A stretch of DNA of 13,658 bases from Thermoplasmata archaeon (GTDB lineage: Archaea; Thermoplasmatota; Thermoplasmata; Thermoplasmatales; Thermoplasmataceae): assembly GCA_021806345.1 (NCBI GenBank), contig JAJZXP010000101.1, positions 1 through 13,658 on the forward strand, given 5' to 3'. A model generated the notes under the pieces. It saw nothing but the letters and a program-made list of their open reading frames with translations. It was not told the origin of the DNA and did not search any database. How positions within the stretch are numbered: the stretch's first letter is position 1; the number at the start of each line of letters is the position of its first letter. The position numbers and the translations under genes are program-made. Positions 1 to 6,933 of this stretch are shown here, piece by piece.

Positions 1-74
1 TATTCGGGTACAAAATATGGGAAATAGTTCATCGATGCCATCAATGGATCAGTTTCCTCTTCCTGCCCGATCAT
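1..74 (-). CDS. Start of a small unknown protein, cut by the window edge
   Basis: Only the first 24 codons are visible, beginning MIGQEEETDPLMASMNYF and running off the left edge without a stop. The ATG at 74 is preceded by a strong ribosome-binding site (AGGAGGT, about 8 bases upstream) that lies inside the end of the preceding gene. The start overlaps that gene's stop codon as ATGA (71-74), which points to translational coupling in one minus-strand operon. The visible part is acidic and not recognisable. It could also be the true continuation of the upstream protein if a frameshift joins them, but the ribosome-binding site favours a separate gene. Confidence 0.5.
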   Translation of the reverse strand, partial: MIGQEEETDPLMASMNYFPYFVPE

Positions 75-361
75 TTCCTGTACCTCCTGTTCTCTGTGTT
101 CTTCACGTGAATGATCCTGTTATATTTCTCATCCACCGGGATGGATATCCTCAGCTGGATGGGATTGCTGGAAATCCTGAAACAATCATTTGGATGCCTG
201 GATTCCCACCTTATGAGTTCATCGTTTGCCTGGACAAAATTGTCAAAGAACAGCCAGGAAACCTTTTCCGGAGAGACGATCTCACCGTTCATCCCATCCA
301 TGTACCTATCGAGCCTTGTCTGAGGGTCAGGGATCTGCCTTAGGTCGAAGGTTTCCATCAT
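71..361 (-). CDS. Small protein of unknown function (96 aa)
   Basis: A soluble 96-residue protein, beginning MMETFDLRQIPDPQTRLDRY, with no membrane segment or motif I recognise. The start is well supported: GGGAGGT precedes ATGATG, and the first ATG overlaps the stop of the upstream small gene as ATGA (358-361). Its own stop overlaps the next start in the same way at 71-74. The chain of ATGA overlaps argues that this strand is the coding one and that the long plus-strand frame opposite it is a shadow. It belongs to the small-gene operon downstream of a broken tyrosine recombinase, so an accessory role in a former mobile element is likely, but no function can be assigned. Confidence 0.6.
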   Translation of the reverse strand: MMETFDLRQIPDPQTRLDRYMDGMNGEIVSPEKVSWLFFDNFVQANDELIRWESRHPNDCFRISSNPIQLRISIPVDEKYNRIIHVKNTENRRYRK

Positions 362-547
362 TCAACCTCCCTAATAAGATCTGAAAAAGTTGTAGAATCT
401 GAAATATTACACAGTTCTATTGCAACATGTTCTGGAAACCCTGAATTAACGAGCTGGAAAAACAAGAAACCTTTATCAAAATCCCAGTGCTCCCACAACC
501 TGCGACTCCCCGTTTTTCATTTTTACAATAATGATTTTTTCCTTCAT
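358..547 (-). pseudogene. Small unknown gene with a one-base frameshift
   Basis: Two short frames read as one protein if a single G is removed from the GGGG run near 506-509. The first frame (547 to a TGA at 476-478) begins MKEKIIIVKMKNG and has an excellent ribosome-binding site, GGAGGAGG, 7 bases before the ATG. The second frame stays open from 516 and ends at 358 with WEHWDFDKGFLFFQLVNSGF and further natural-looking sequence. The repaired product would be about 62 residues. The start overlaps the recombinase stop (ATGA, 544-547) and the end overlaps the next start (ATGA, 358-361), so the operon layout makes sense only for the joined gene. No family recognised. The break may be mutation or an assembly error in a homopolymer. 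A separate 46-residue gene from the TTG at 498 is a weaker alternative. Confidence 0.5.
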
Positions 548-944
548 ATTGCTACCTCCTCCATCAATTCAAAAAAATAAGGTTCCCGAACCCTGCTGTA
601 CAAATCATATATTTCAGCCTGTATCTCACTGCTCATAAGGTGGGTGTACCTCTGGGTGACTTCATTATCTCAGTGGGTTCCTTTCCAGAATTAGCCCATG
701 AACTGAATGGAACCACTGCCAAGCTAAGGAACATGTGAACCTTCATGGGGTTAACTGAGCCGTCTGCCTTCCCAAGGAAAGGGGCTATCTTCCTGCACTT
801 CTGGTCAAGGTACTCATAATATTCGAGGGACTCTTTTTCTATGACTACTTCTTGGATCATGCTTGCACCCCTCCTCTCAATCCTTCCAAAAAATTGGTAT
901 TTCCTGCACTTGCCGTACCTGATCAATCCTCCGTTTGTACTCAT
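544..944 (-). pseudogene. Decayed tyrosine recombinase (integrase), C-terminal part
   Basis: The last 42 codons (669-544) read DNEVTQRYTHLMSSE followed by a helical tail. VTQRYTHL is the usual sequence around the active-site tyrosine of Xer/phage-type integrases. Just upstream in the same frame, interrupted by TAA and TGA, is IQFMG..F..GTH, which fits the conserved 'V.E.LGH' segment. The neighbouring frame (944-633) supplies the preceding part, including VNPMKVHMFLSLAVVP, which resembles the box II region (normally HxLRHS.A) but lacks the arginine. So at least one frameshift and two stops separate the pieces, and the N-terminal domain and first catalytic arginine are absent. The frame 944-633 has possible starts at 944 and at 860; the latter has AGGAGGGG ahead of it. 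As read, the enzyme would be inactive. Its stop overlaps the next small gene. The YTHL identification is firm; the upstream alignment is less sure. Confidence 0.6.
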
Positions 945-962
945 CCTTTCCTTAAAAGCATC

Positions 963-1082
963 TCATCTGTTGTCCAAGTCAAAAAATATTGGCATAATGT
1001 CATTCCCAAAATAGAAAGCTAAGCCCTCAGAAGAAATCCTGTCCACGGTTACCCACTCCCACCGTGCAATCTCCTTTTGCGT
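963..1082 (-). pseudogene. Detached C-terminal frame of the ribbon-helix-helix gene
   Basis: An open frame with no proper start lies directly after and one base out of phase with the upstream ribbon-helix-helix gene. It reads KEIARWEWVTVDRISSEG and then GLAFYFGNDIMPIFFDLDNR before a TGA. Adding one A to the AAAA run near 1073-1076 would join it to the upstream gene, giving a protein of about 110 residues. After the TGA the same frame continues without interruption into the ATG at 944. The sequence looks coding, with mixed hydrophobic and charged residues and no stop, but no family is recognised. It may be a separate tiny gene from the GTG near 1046, or a real C-terminus lost through a homopolymer indel. 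Confidence 0.35.
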
Positions 1083-1294
1083 TCATCCTCAAGGTGGAGC
1101 ATACAAATAATCAGAAATTTCAATTTATTCCATTCAATGGCCTCCAAACAATGAACCCTTTCACATTCTTTGATCAGTCTCTCAATGACTGAATCCAGTG
1201 ATTTTTCCCCAGTGAGATCTCTTATTCTCTTTAGTTCATTGTATGTGGGCTCGTGTACCTTTACCATTTTTCCATACACTTTCTGATTACTCAT
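1049..1294 (-). CDS. Ribbon-helix-helix DNA-binding protein, antitoxin-like
   Basis: An 81-residue basic protein. Residues 10-45, VKVHEPTYNELKRIRDLTGE then KSLDSVIERLIKE, have the beta-strand/helix/helix pattern of ribbon-helix-helix antitoxins of the archaeal VapB-like kind (short strand, 'TYNEL', then 'SLDSVIERLI'). These proteins bind operators as dimers and usually repress their own promoter. No intact toxin follows: the downstream frames are broken. The gene appears leaderless, since the TATA-like TTATATAT lies about 27 bases before the ATG with no ribosome-binding site. That TATA box sits inside a nested inverted repeat, fitting autoregulation. The C-terminus (RRLHGGSG) may be artificial, because an adjacent open frame continues one base out of phase. 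Confidence 0.7.
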   Translation of the reverse strand: MSNQKVYGKMVKVHEPTYNELKRIRDLTGEKSLDSVIERLIKECERVHCLEAIEWNKLKFLIICMLHLEDERKRRLHGGSG

Positions 1295-1298
1295 TATA

Positions 1299-1350
1299 AA
1301 TTGGTAAACCTTAGTCCATATATAAGTTTACCGATTACCAATTTGTAATC
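1299..1350 (-). promoter_or_regulatory. TATA box inside a nested inverted-repeat operator
   Basis: AATTGGTAA (1299-1307) is matched exactly by TTACCAATT (1335-1343), and inside it GGTAAAC (1303-1309) is matched by GTTTACC (1326-1332). A third pair, GATTAC (1333-1338) and GTAATC (1345-1350), overlaps the right arm. Between the arms lies TTATATATGG on the minus strand (1325-1316), a good archaeal TATA box 27 bases before the ATG at 1294. A protein bound here would cover the promoter, so this is probably the autoregulatory operator of the ribbon-helix-helix gene. It may also influence the divergent operon promoter 20-30 bases to the right. Confidence 0.6.
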
Positions 1351-1367
1351 ATAGATAATGGAAAGGA

Positions 1368-1380
1368 TTAATATATTTAC
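1368..1380 (+). promoter_or_regulatory. TATA box of the HerA-NurA operon
   Basis: TTAATATATTTAC is centred about 24 bases upstream of the TTG start at 1398. The expected transcription start therefore coincides with the start codon, giving a leaderless mRNA. GAAAGG just upstream could serve as a BRE-like purine stretch. The promoter diverges from the ribbon-helix-helix promoter, whose repeats end 18 bases away. Confidence 0.55.
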
Positions 1381-1397
1381 AACTTATTAATTGATAA

Positions 1398-1922
1398 TTG
1401 GCAATAAAGAAATCCGGCTATTCTGAAGAGATTTTAAAATTTCTCTATTCAAATCATTCTGACGAAGAGGTACCAATGACAAGGATGCAGGAAATTATTA
1501 CTTCATACTATTCTATAACAAATGCTGTTGAAAATCTTTCAAAGGAAGGGCTGGTAAAAAAGAGGGATGTTATACAAGGAAGGAAAACCATAATGGTATC
1601 TCTCACTGATAAAGGCCGCCAGGTAGCTGAACAACTTCTTAATGCAGACCTTGCTGCAAAGGGCACTCTTAAGAAATCATTCTTTTCAAGATCTCAGCTG
1701 ATCCTCATGTTCCTTGGAAGGGTGGGAAAGGCAACAGTACCACAGATCAAGGATGAGATCCCAGGCTCATACGATGATCTGAAGGAGCTTGAGGAAATGA
1801 AGCTGATAACTCAGAAAATCGAGGAAACAAAAGGGAAAAAAGAAAACTATACAACACTAACTGGGAAAGGCGAGGAAATGGCTAAGGAACTAGAAAAGTG
1901 TGAAGATATTGTAAAGAGGTGA
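1398..1922 (+). CDS. Double winged-helix transcriptional regulator
   Basis: A 174-residue cytoplasmic protein built from two winged-helix units. The first (about residues 8-75) contains SITNAVENLSKEGLVKKRDV and then the wing ending VSLTDKGRQVAEQL. The second (about 94-170) contains LILMFLGRVGKATVPQIKDE, LEEMKLITQKIEE and a second wing, TTLTGKGEEMAKEL. The repeated 'LTxKG...A..L' wing motif is typical of MarR/PadR-like archaeal regulators and suggests internal duplication. The start is a TTG placed about 24 bases after a TATA box with no ribosome-binding site. It is the first gene of the operon and is followed after 3 bases by the nuclease gene, so it is probably the operon's own regulator. 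A stub of a similar regulator lies at the other side of the island (9678-9830). Confidence 0.7.
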   Translation: MAIKKSGYSEEILKFLYSNHSDEEVPMTRMQEIITSYYSITNAVENLSKEGLVKKRDVIQGRKTIMVSLTDKGRQVAEQLLNADLAAKGTLKKSFFSRSQLILMFLGRVGKATVPQIKDEIPGSYDDLKELEEMKLITQKIEETKGKKENYTTLTGKGEEMAKELEKCEDIVKR

Positions 1923-1925
1923 AAA

Positions 1926-2708
1926 ATGATGGAAGATAAAGATACTACAAAAGTAACATATAAGATAAGGGAAAGAGCATATGAGATAATAGAAAGCCGT
2001 CCCTCTGGTTTAAGGTACTCAGAATTAGTAGATGCTATTCATAGAGAAAACCCGGAGTTTAATATTGGTACAATTCATAAAGTAATATGGGATTTAAGGA
2101 ACCATAAAGATTACAAAGATAAACTTGACCCGACTCCTCGAATATATAAATTAAAATCAAGTTTGGAAAATCCTGAACCAACCAATGAAACATTTGAAAT
2201 GAAAAAGGCTGGTTCAGGAAAGCATGATGAAGAAGAATTTTATGATCAATTTGCAAAATTTTTGAGATATGATTTAGATGAATGTAACTTATCTAAACCG
2301 GTAGGTAAATCTAAACTTTTTAGGAAGTGGGAAACTCCCGATGTTTTTGGGTATCAGAAAATAAAAACCACATCAAGCTTTCAAAAGCATCCGGAATTAG
2401 TTGCCGGTGAACTTAAAGTGGAAACGAAGTATGATGAGTTGATAACCGCTTTTGGTCAGGCAGCATCATATCTTCTATTTTGCCACAAATCATACGTTGC
2501 AGTGCCCGATGATTCAGATGCTGATGGATTGGCTAGACTGGAAGCACTATGCATAAATTTTGGCATAGGGCTTCTATTGTTCAATAGAAACGATCCTCAA
2601 GCACCAGAATTTAAAATAAGAAACAGGTCACAAAGACATGAACCAAACTTTGTTTATCTAAATGAGGTTGGCGTTAAATTAGTAAATTTCATAGAGTCGG
2701 ATGATTAA
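1926..2708 (+). CDS. HTH plus PD-(D/E)XK endonuclease (restriction-like)
   Basis: A 260-residue protein with two parts. Residues 12-75 form a winged helix resembling the HARE-HTH domain (RAYEIIESRPSGLRYSELVD, GTIHKVIWDL), a fold often attached to restriction enzymes and chromatin proteins. Residues 100-225 look like a PD-(D/E)XK nuclease: PDVFG with D139, then GELKVE with E162 and K164, followed by the helix AFGQAASYLLFCHKSYVAVP that is common in Mrr/restriction-type members. Such enzymes cut DNA with Mg2+ bound by the Asp and Glu. The start has GAGGTG upstream and lies 3 bases after the regulator; the stop TAA directly abuts the next ATG. Neighbours imply it acts with NurA and HerA. It could be the target-sensing nuclease of a restriction system. 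The fold call is good; the DNA specificity is unknown. Confidence 0.7.
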   Translation: MMEDKDTTKVTYKIRERAYEIIESRPSGLRYSELVDAIHRENPEFNIGTIHKVIWDLRNHKDYKDKLDPTPRIYKLKSSLENPEPTNETFEMKKAGSGKHDEEEFYDQFAKFLRYDLDECNLSKPVGKSKLFRKWETPDVFGYQKIKTTSSFQKHPELVAGELKVETKYDELITAFGQAASYLLFCHKSYVAVPDDSDADGLARLEALCINFGIGLLLFNRNDPQAPEFKIRNRSQRHEPNFVYLNEVGVKLVNFIESDD

Positions 2709-3068
2709 ATGGCAGAATCCGAACCGACAAAAAACTGGTTGAATCTTAAAAACAAGTTAAGAAATGAATCACAGGAAAGGGAGGAAATATTGCAGAAATA
2801 CCTGAAAGATAAGACCAGGGCCCCCTGAAAGAACTCTCCTTCCAGGAACCTTCCAGTCTGATAGACAAACTGATTGAAAATGCCCAGGGGCACATCTCCG
2901 ACATCCGATAAGACATCCAGGAAGCAGTTGCAGTTCATAAAGAATCTACAGAACACAGACAGGGAACTGGACAACACGAAGAAGTTCCTCTCGGATCTGA
3001 AGAAGACGAGCATAGAGGAACTGACGAGGAAAGAAGCGAGCTCTCTTATCGACAAATTGAAGGGGTGA
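2709..3068 (+). pseudogene. Small two-repeat protein broken by two compensating indels
   Basis: As read, translation from the ATG at 2709 stops after 39 residues (TGA 2826-2828). The next frame continues KELSFQEPSSLIDKLIENAQ and the original frame resumes with TSPTSDKTSRKQLQFIKNLQ, ending IEELTRKEASSLIDKLKG at 3068. Adding one C to the C5 run at 2821-2825 and removing one G from GGGG near 2885-2888 restores a single protein of about 119 residues. It would hold two copies of a short helical motif, 'ELSFQEPSSLIDKL' and 'ELTRKEASSLIDKL', preceded in the second copy by KQLQFIKNL. I recall similar small helical modules in phage and single-strand-DNA-related proteins, but the role is unknown. It sits directly between the nuclease (0-base gap) and NurA. 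Either a recently inactivated gene or a sequence with two homopolymer errors. Confidence 0.6.
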
Positions 3069-3072
3069 AAAG

Positions 3073-3174
3073 ATGAATGAACTTGAAGAAAGGAAAGGAA
3101 GTGTGAAAAAGGTGTACGAAGAAGTAAACAAGATAGAAGAGCTAATGAATGATGCTCTAAAGAAGCAATTATGA
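3073..3174 (+). CDS. 33-residue coiled-coil peptide
   Basis: A tiny frame, MNELEERKGSVKKVYEEVNK followed by IEELMNDALKKQL, entirely charged and helical with a heptad-like spacing of hydrophobic residues (L, V, V, I, L, M, L). It has a clear ribosome-binding site (GGGGTGA, 5 bases before ATG) and sits in the operon 4 bases after the broken two-repeat gene and 10 bases before nurA. The position and ribosome-binding site make translation likely. It may be a small adaptor or subunit that pairs with a helical partner. Its stop region also supplies the GAGGT ribosome-binding site of nurA. No family recognised. Confidence 0.55.
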   Translation: MNELEERKGSVKKVYEEVNKIEELMNDALKKQL

Positions 3175-3184
3175 GGTCGTAATA

Positions 3185-5038
3185 GTGGTCAACAGATCTA
3201 ATATTTCAAACGTTTTCAATCTCTATGACAAAGCTCTTGAACAGACAAGATCAAGACTCGAAAAAAGAGTTGTGGAAAGCACCATTGAGTTAGAGGAATT
3301 TTACAATGAGTTCCTTAAGAACCACATTGTACAATATGCTGATCTTTTTAGAAATAAAGCATTCAGGAAGGAGATGCACAGGGAACTTGAGCAAAGATAC
3401 AGGAGTTCAACACTAAGGTTTTGGGCTATTGATGGAGCTTGTAAGAAAATAGACACATCTGACTTAGCGATATTTTATGGCGGAGCCTATGTTGTTAAAG
3501 GACAGATGGCGCTTCAAAATAACCCTCCTTTATTGTCGTACCAAGAGTCTGAACCGGATGATGACAGTAGCTTAGTTGCATACTTACCCTTGTCCCCAGA
3601 AGATCTTACTGTAATTGATCCAGATAATAGGTTCCTCGTCGATGATTCTGAGAGGATATCAGCTTCAGGATTAGACACATCTCTTATGCTCCTGGCCGAG
3701 ATCTTCATGTGTTACCGTGGTGCTTCTGGTGCAGATAGACCCCATATAATACTCTGGGATCATTCCCTCTCATCAGTTCTCGCTAATGCTACACCAAATG
3801 TAAGAGAACTGAGGTTTTCAGGCGTTCAGATAGTGGGAGAAAGTATCTGGTATCCGGATTTACTCGTTGGTTATTCTAAACCTTGGAATTCTGAAATGGA
3901 TGTGCCATCTCGTAAATCTCATAGATTATGGGAAAGAGCCATAGCGAAACTTTACGAATCTTCTACCAAAAGTCTAAATCTTGAGGATTTTTCTATAGAT
4001 GCAAGATTACCTGTGAGTGTGGTAGAGAGTCAGATCAAACTCATTTGGGAATGCGACAAGTATGGAAAGATGTACGAGAATGGCAATCCAAGTGATGCGC
4101 TTGTTAAAAAAGATGGTAAAGTTTTAAGGCTGAATGAAGATTACCTTAATTCTCCAGCGAAAATCGAGCGTCTTTTCCTATACTTTTGCAATAAATTGTT
4201 CCAGGAAAAAGACCCTTCAATCTTAGTATACACTTTCCGTGATGAAACAGGAAATGAAAGAAATAGATTTCTCTCCCAAGATGAGATTTCCTTCCTCCTT
4301 GCAATAGGTCTCAGGTTAACATTTGAAAACGCCTGGAAGAATATGATTACGGTTATCGGGGTATCAAAAGATTCTGCATCGTCATATTTTACTAACCATT
4401 ATTTAGGTGTTATGCGCTATATTGGACGATTCAGCTTTAACTCAAGACGTATACCTGCTACAGATAGACTGACATTCGAAAGAATTCCGTTCATAGATGA
4501 CAAAATAGAGGGTCCTTGGAGTTCTACTGAATTTGACGCCGTCTTCATGACATTAAGAATGAGAAAGGAATTTGGCTCCTCGGAAGCTAAATTACAAGGT
4601 GTAAGAGGGAATGTACTGGTGCAGCCAAACATTATAATGAAATCTCTTGTTCAGTTTCTTTTTGAAAGAAATGATCTTGCAGAACCAATGATGTCTCATG
4701 TTATTTTTGTTGACCGATTAATACATCCCAACGCTCACCCTCCAAACAGGGTAACAGTCATAGAAGGAGATAGAGAGCTGGGAACATTGGAACCTTTTGT
4801 ACAGTTAGATTCATTGGACACAGACCATGAAGGGGAATTGCAGATGTACCTTTTGTCTGTCTTGACTAGGAACGTTTTTCCAGAAGTTATAGGTTACCCA
4901 GATCCATTGCATCATGCAGACAGGGGAGCCAAATCAGTGCTAAGGATGGTTGAACCAATGTTAAGGTCTTCAGAGTGGTTAGATAGAGCTAACCCAATAC
5001 ACAGGACAGTTAGGCAAGTAAGGGAGGGAAAAAGATGA
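3185..5038 (+). CDS. nurA: Large NurA-family nuclease
   Basis: A 617-residue relative of NurA, the 5'-3' exonuclease/endonuclease that works with HerA. Seen in order: a helical N-terminus (res 1-75), the first catalytic strand WAIDGACKK with D83, ILWDHSLSSVL with D192 (NurA's second acidic strand, usually '.LDGSL'), VIGVSKDSASSYF (390-402, the 'GiSK' motif), and a C-terminal part with YPDPLHHADRGAKSV, the motif before the last helices in NurA. Typical NurA proteins are about 330-450 residues, so this one carries extra sequence in its middle. The start is GTG with GAGGT 7 bases upstream. Its last codons overlap the HerA start (ATGA, 5035-5038), so the two are made together. The absence of Mre11 and Rad50 points away from housekeeping end resection. 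Family call good; activity inferred. Confidence 0.8.
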   Translation: MVNRSNISNVFNLYDKALEQTRSRLEKRVVESTIELEEFYNEFLKNHIVQYADLFRNKAFRKEMHRELEQRYRSSTLRFWAIDGACKKIDTSDLAIFYGGAYVVKGQMALQNNPPLLSYQESEPDDDSSLVAYLPLSPEDLTVIDPDNRFLVDDSERISASGLDTSLMLLAEIFMCYRGASGADRPHIILWDHSLSSVLANATPNVRELRFSGVQIVGESIWYPDLLVGYSKPWNSEMDVPSRKSHRLWERAIAKLYESSTKSLNLEDFSIDARLPVSVVESQIKLIWECDKYGKMYENGNPSDALVKKDGKVLRLNEDYLNSPAKIERLFLYFCNKLFQEKDPSILVYTFRDETGNERNRFLSQDEISFLLAIGLRLTFENAWKNMITVIGVSKDSASSYFTNHYLGVMRYIGRFSFNSRRIPATDRLTFERIPFIDDKIEGPWSSTEFDAVFMTLRMRKEFGSSEAKLQGVRGNVLVQPNIIMKSLVQFLFERNDLAEPMMSHVIFVDRLIHPNAHPPNRVTVIEGDRELGTLEPFVQLDSLDTDHEGELQMYLLSVLTRNVFPEVIGYPDPLHHADRGAKSVLRMVEPMLRSSEWLDRANPIHRTVRQVREGKR

Positions 5039-6891
5039 CAGAAAATCCATTTGATGATGAAAGATTACACGGCGCCAGGTCAGCACTTACCAAAATAACT
5101 CCAGATGAACAGGGTAGATATATTTATGACTTAATGTGTCAATACACGAGGCTTGGTTTGGATGGGTTACAGGTAGGGGACTTAGTGGGAATTGAAAACT
5201 ATACCCCAAATTCAAATGGAGAGCATGTATATTCTGTTCTGGCATTAAGTCAGGTATTTCCTGTGCACTTTGCAGCACAAGGCACGAATGCATACCCTGG
5301 GCATGTATTCGAGTCAATGAGATCTATCAAGGAGGATTGGGAAACCCAAGAGGAAAAACCATTACATCTGACAACTACAATCGCAATTCAAGCGGTTCCA
5401 ACAGGATACCAATTTTCATACAACCCAAGAGTGGACTCTGATTTACCTAGATTGGGAGAAGAACGAAATCTACCAATGATTGGTGCAGAGGTTCGGCCAC
5501 TTAGCATGGAAATGGTAGATGCCATAATAAATCAAGGATTGGGTGATCAGCCTGAATCTCCCCTTCAGCATAAGAAGTTTGAAGAACTGAACGTTAAGTT
5601 AGACCAGGAAAGCCTTCTTACGACCCATTTCGGAATTTTCGGGTTCACTGGAGTGGGTAAGTCGAATCTTGTTTCATCTATGGTTTCTTCTCTTTGTTTT
5701 GAAAATAAAGAACCGTTAGCAAATTTCATAATAATGGATCCAAATGATGAATACCTTGGTCTATTTATAGATAGGTGTATAGGGACTCCTGAAGAAATCA
5801 CGTATATCCATATAGGTTCTGACTCACTTCATAGCAATGTATCTAGTGCTCTGGGAAACAATTCTCAAGATCCGAGTCCAGAAATCTTGCAAATTATGAG
5901 ACAGCAATTGAGGCTCCCTCCCCCTTTGCAAGAAATGTATGTAAACAACGAATCATTCAGAAACAGAATAATGCAGGGCCTTACAAACGTGTTTCATAGA
6001 ACTAAAATAGTATTACCTTTTAAAGATGTTGCCACTCTCATTAGAAAGATTGTCAGAGAACAAACTGATGAAAGAACTGGGGTACAGGTAAAGGAAGCAA
6101 TGAGGCAAGTAATGGAAGATTGGACAAGTAGATATATCGATCAGCCCTTAAATCAAGAGACTATTAGTAATGCCATTAATTTTGCGGAACATGAACTTAA
6201 CCATGGCCCAATTGATGCCATTACTTCACAAAACACAAGGGGAACTGCTGAGGGAATTCTTGATAGATCCCTAAATATACTAAGAGTCGAGGCGAGGAGA
6301 CTTGCCGAAATACCTCCAGATGCTATTATACCGATTGATAGCCTAATCGAAAGGGTGAGCAATAGAGAACATCGTCAGACAGTGATAATAACCGGGCGTA
6401 GAGATTCAGACATCAAGCATTTCGCAGCATTGTTGGGAAACGATGTCTATGAAAGAAGGCGCCATATGACAACTCGAAGTCCATTCATCACCTTCATATT
6501 TGATGAAGCCGATCTGTTTATACCACAAACCGGATCAGATGAGGACACATTAATGGTAAGAGAACTATGCGTCACCCTAGCCAGGAGGGGAAGAAAATTC
6601 GGACTCGGTCTTGGGATTTCAACGCAACGTTCTTCCCTGCTTGATACTGAGGTAATGTCCAACCTACACACTTATTTCGTAAGTAAACTTCCAAGAGCCG
6701 ATGATCGAAAAAGAGTCGCTGAAGCATTTGGCATTAGTGAGGAGCAACTAACTCCAACTTTTACATTTAGAAGAGGAAACTGGTTAGTTATTAGTCATGA
6801 AGCAACTGGATTGAAAGGAGTTCCAATACCAACAACTGCAAGAGATGCTAATGAAAGAATCTCAGGTGATTTGGGCGTTCAAACATCTTAG
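5035..6891 (+). CDS. herA: HerA-family DNA-translocating ATPase
   Basis: A 618-residue hexameric FtsK/HerA-type ATPase. Residues 40-165 fit the HAS-barrel, starting LQVGDLVGIENY. The motor follows: Walker A GFTGVGKS (203-210, K209), FIIMDPNDEY, Walker B FITFIFDEADLF with D490 and E491, LARRGRKFGLGLGISTQR (515-532) carrying the sensor and arginine residues typical of HerA, and the C-terminal SKLPRADDRKRVAEAFGI. All key residues are present, so it should be active. Known HerA proteins pump DNA through the ring and stimulate NurA dimers docked on the HAS-barrel. The start overlaps the nurA stop by 4 bases and has GGGAGGG upstream. It ends with TAG. Length is slightly above the roughly 500 residues of housekeeping HerA because of an insert at 270-450. 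Confidence 0.88.
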   Translation: MTENPFDDERLHGARSALTKITPDEQGRYIYDLMCQYTRLGLDGLQVGDLVGIENYTPNSNGEHVYSVLALSQVFPVHFAAQGTNAYPGHVFESMRSIKEDWETQEEKPLHLTTTIAIQAVPTGYQFSYNPRVDSDLPRLGEERNLPMIGAEVRPLSMEMVDAIINQGLGDQPESPLQHKKFEELNVKLDQESLLTTHFGIFGFTGVGKSNLVSSMVSSLCFENKEPLANFIIMDPNDEYLGLFIDRCIGTPEEITYIHIGSDSLHSNVSSALGNNSQDPSPEILQIMRQQLRLPPPLQEMYVNNESFRNRIMQGLTNVFHRTKIVLPFKDVATLIRKIVREQTDERTGVQVKEAMRQVMEDWTSRYIDQPLNQETISNAINFAEHELNHGPIDAITSQNTRGTAEGILDRSLNILRVEARRLAEIPPDAIIPIDSLIERVSNREHRQTVIITGRRDSDIKHFAALLGNDVYERRRHMTTRSPFITFIFDEADLFIPQTGSDEDTLMVRELCVTLARRGRKFGLGLGISTQRSSLLDTEVMSNLHTYFVSKLPRADDRKRVAEAFGISEEQLTPTFTFRRGNWLVISHEATGLKGVPIPTTARDANERISGDLGVQTS

Positions 6892-6933
6892 AAACATCGC
6901 AAAGTTAATAACTTATCTGGACCTCGTGAGGAG

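Noticed and set aside
17..343. Plus-strand open frame of 108 codons
   Set aside because: Opposite a minus-strand gene with a strong ribosome-binding site and ATGA overlaps at both ends; the plus frame has no such signals and a proline-rich random look.
2705..3055. Minus-strand open frame of 116 codons
   Set aside because: Phe/Ser/Val-rich shadow of the two-repeat gene; the plus-strand reading has repeated motifs and operon spacing.
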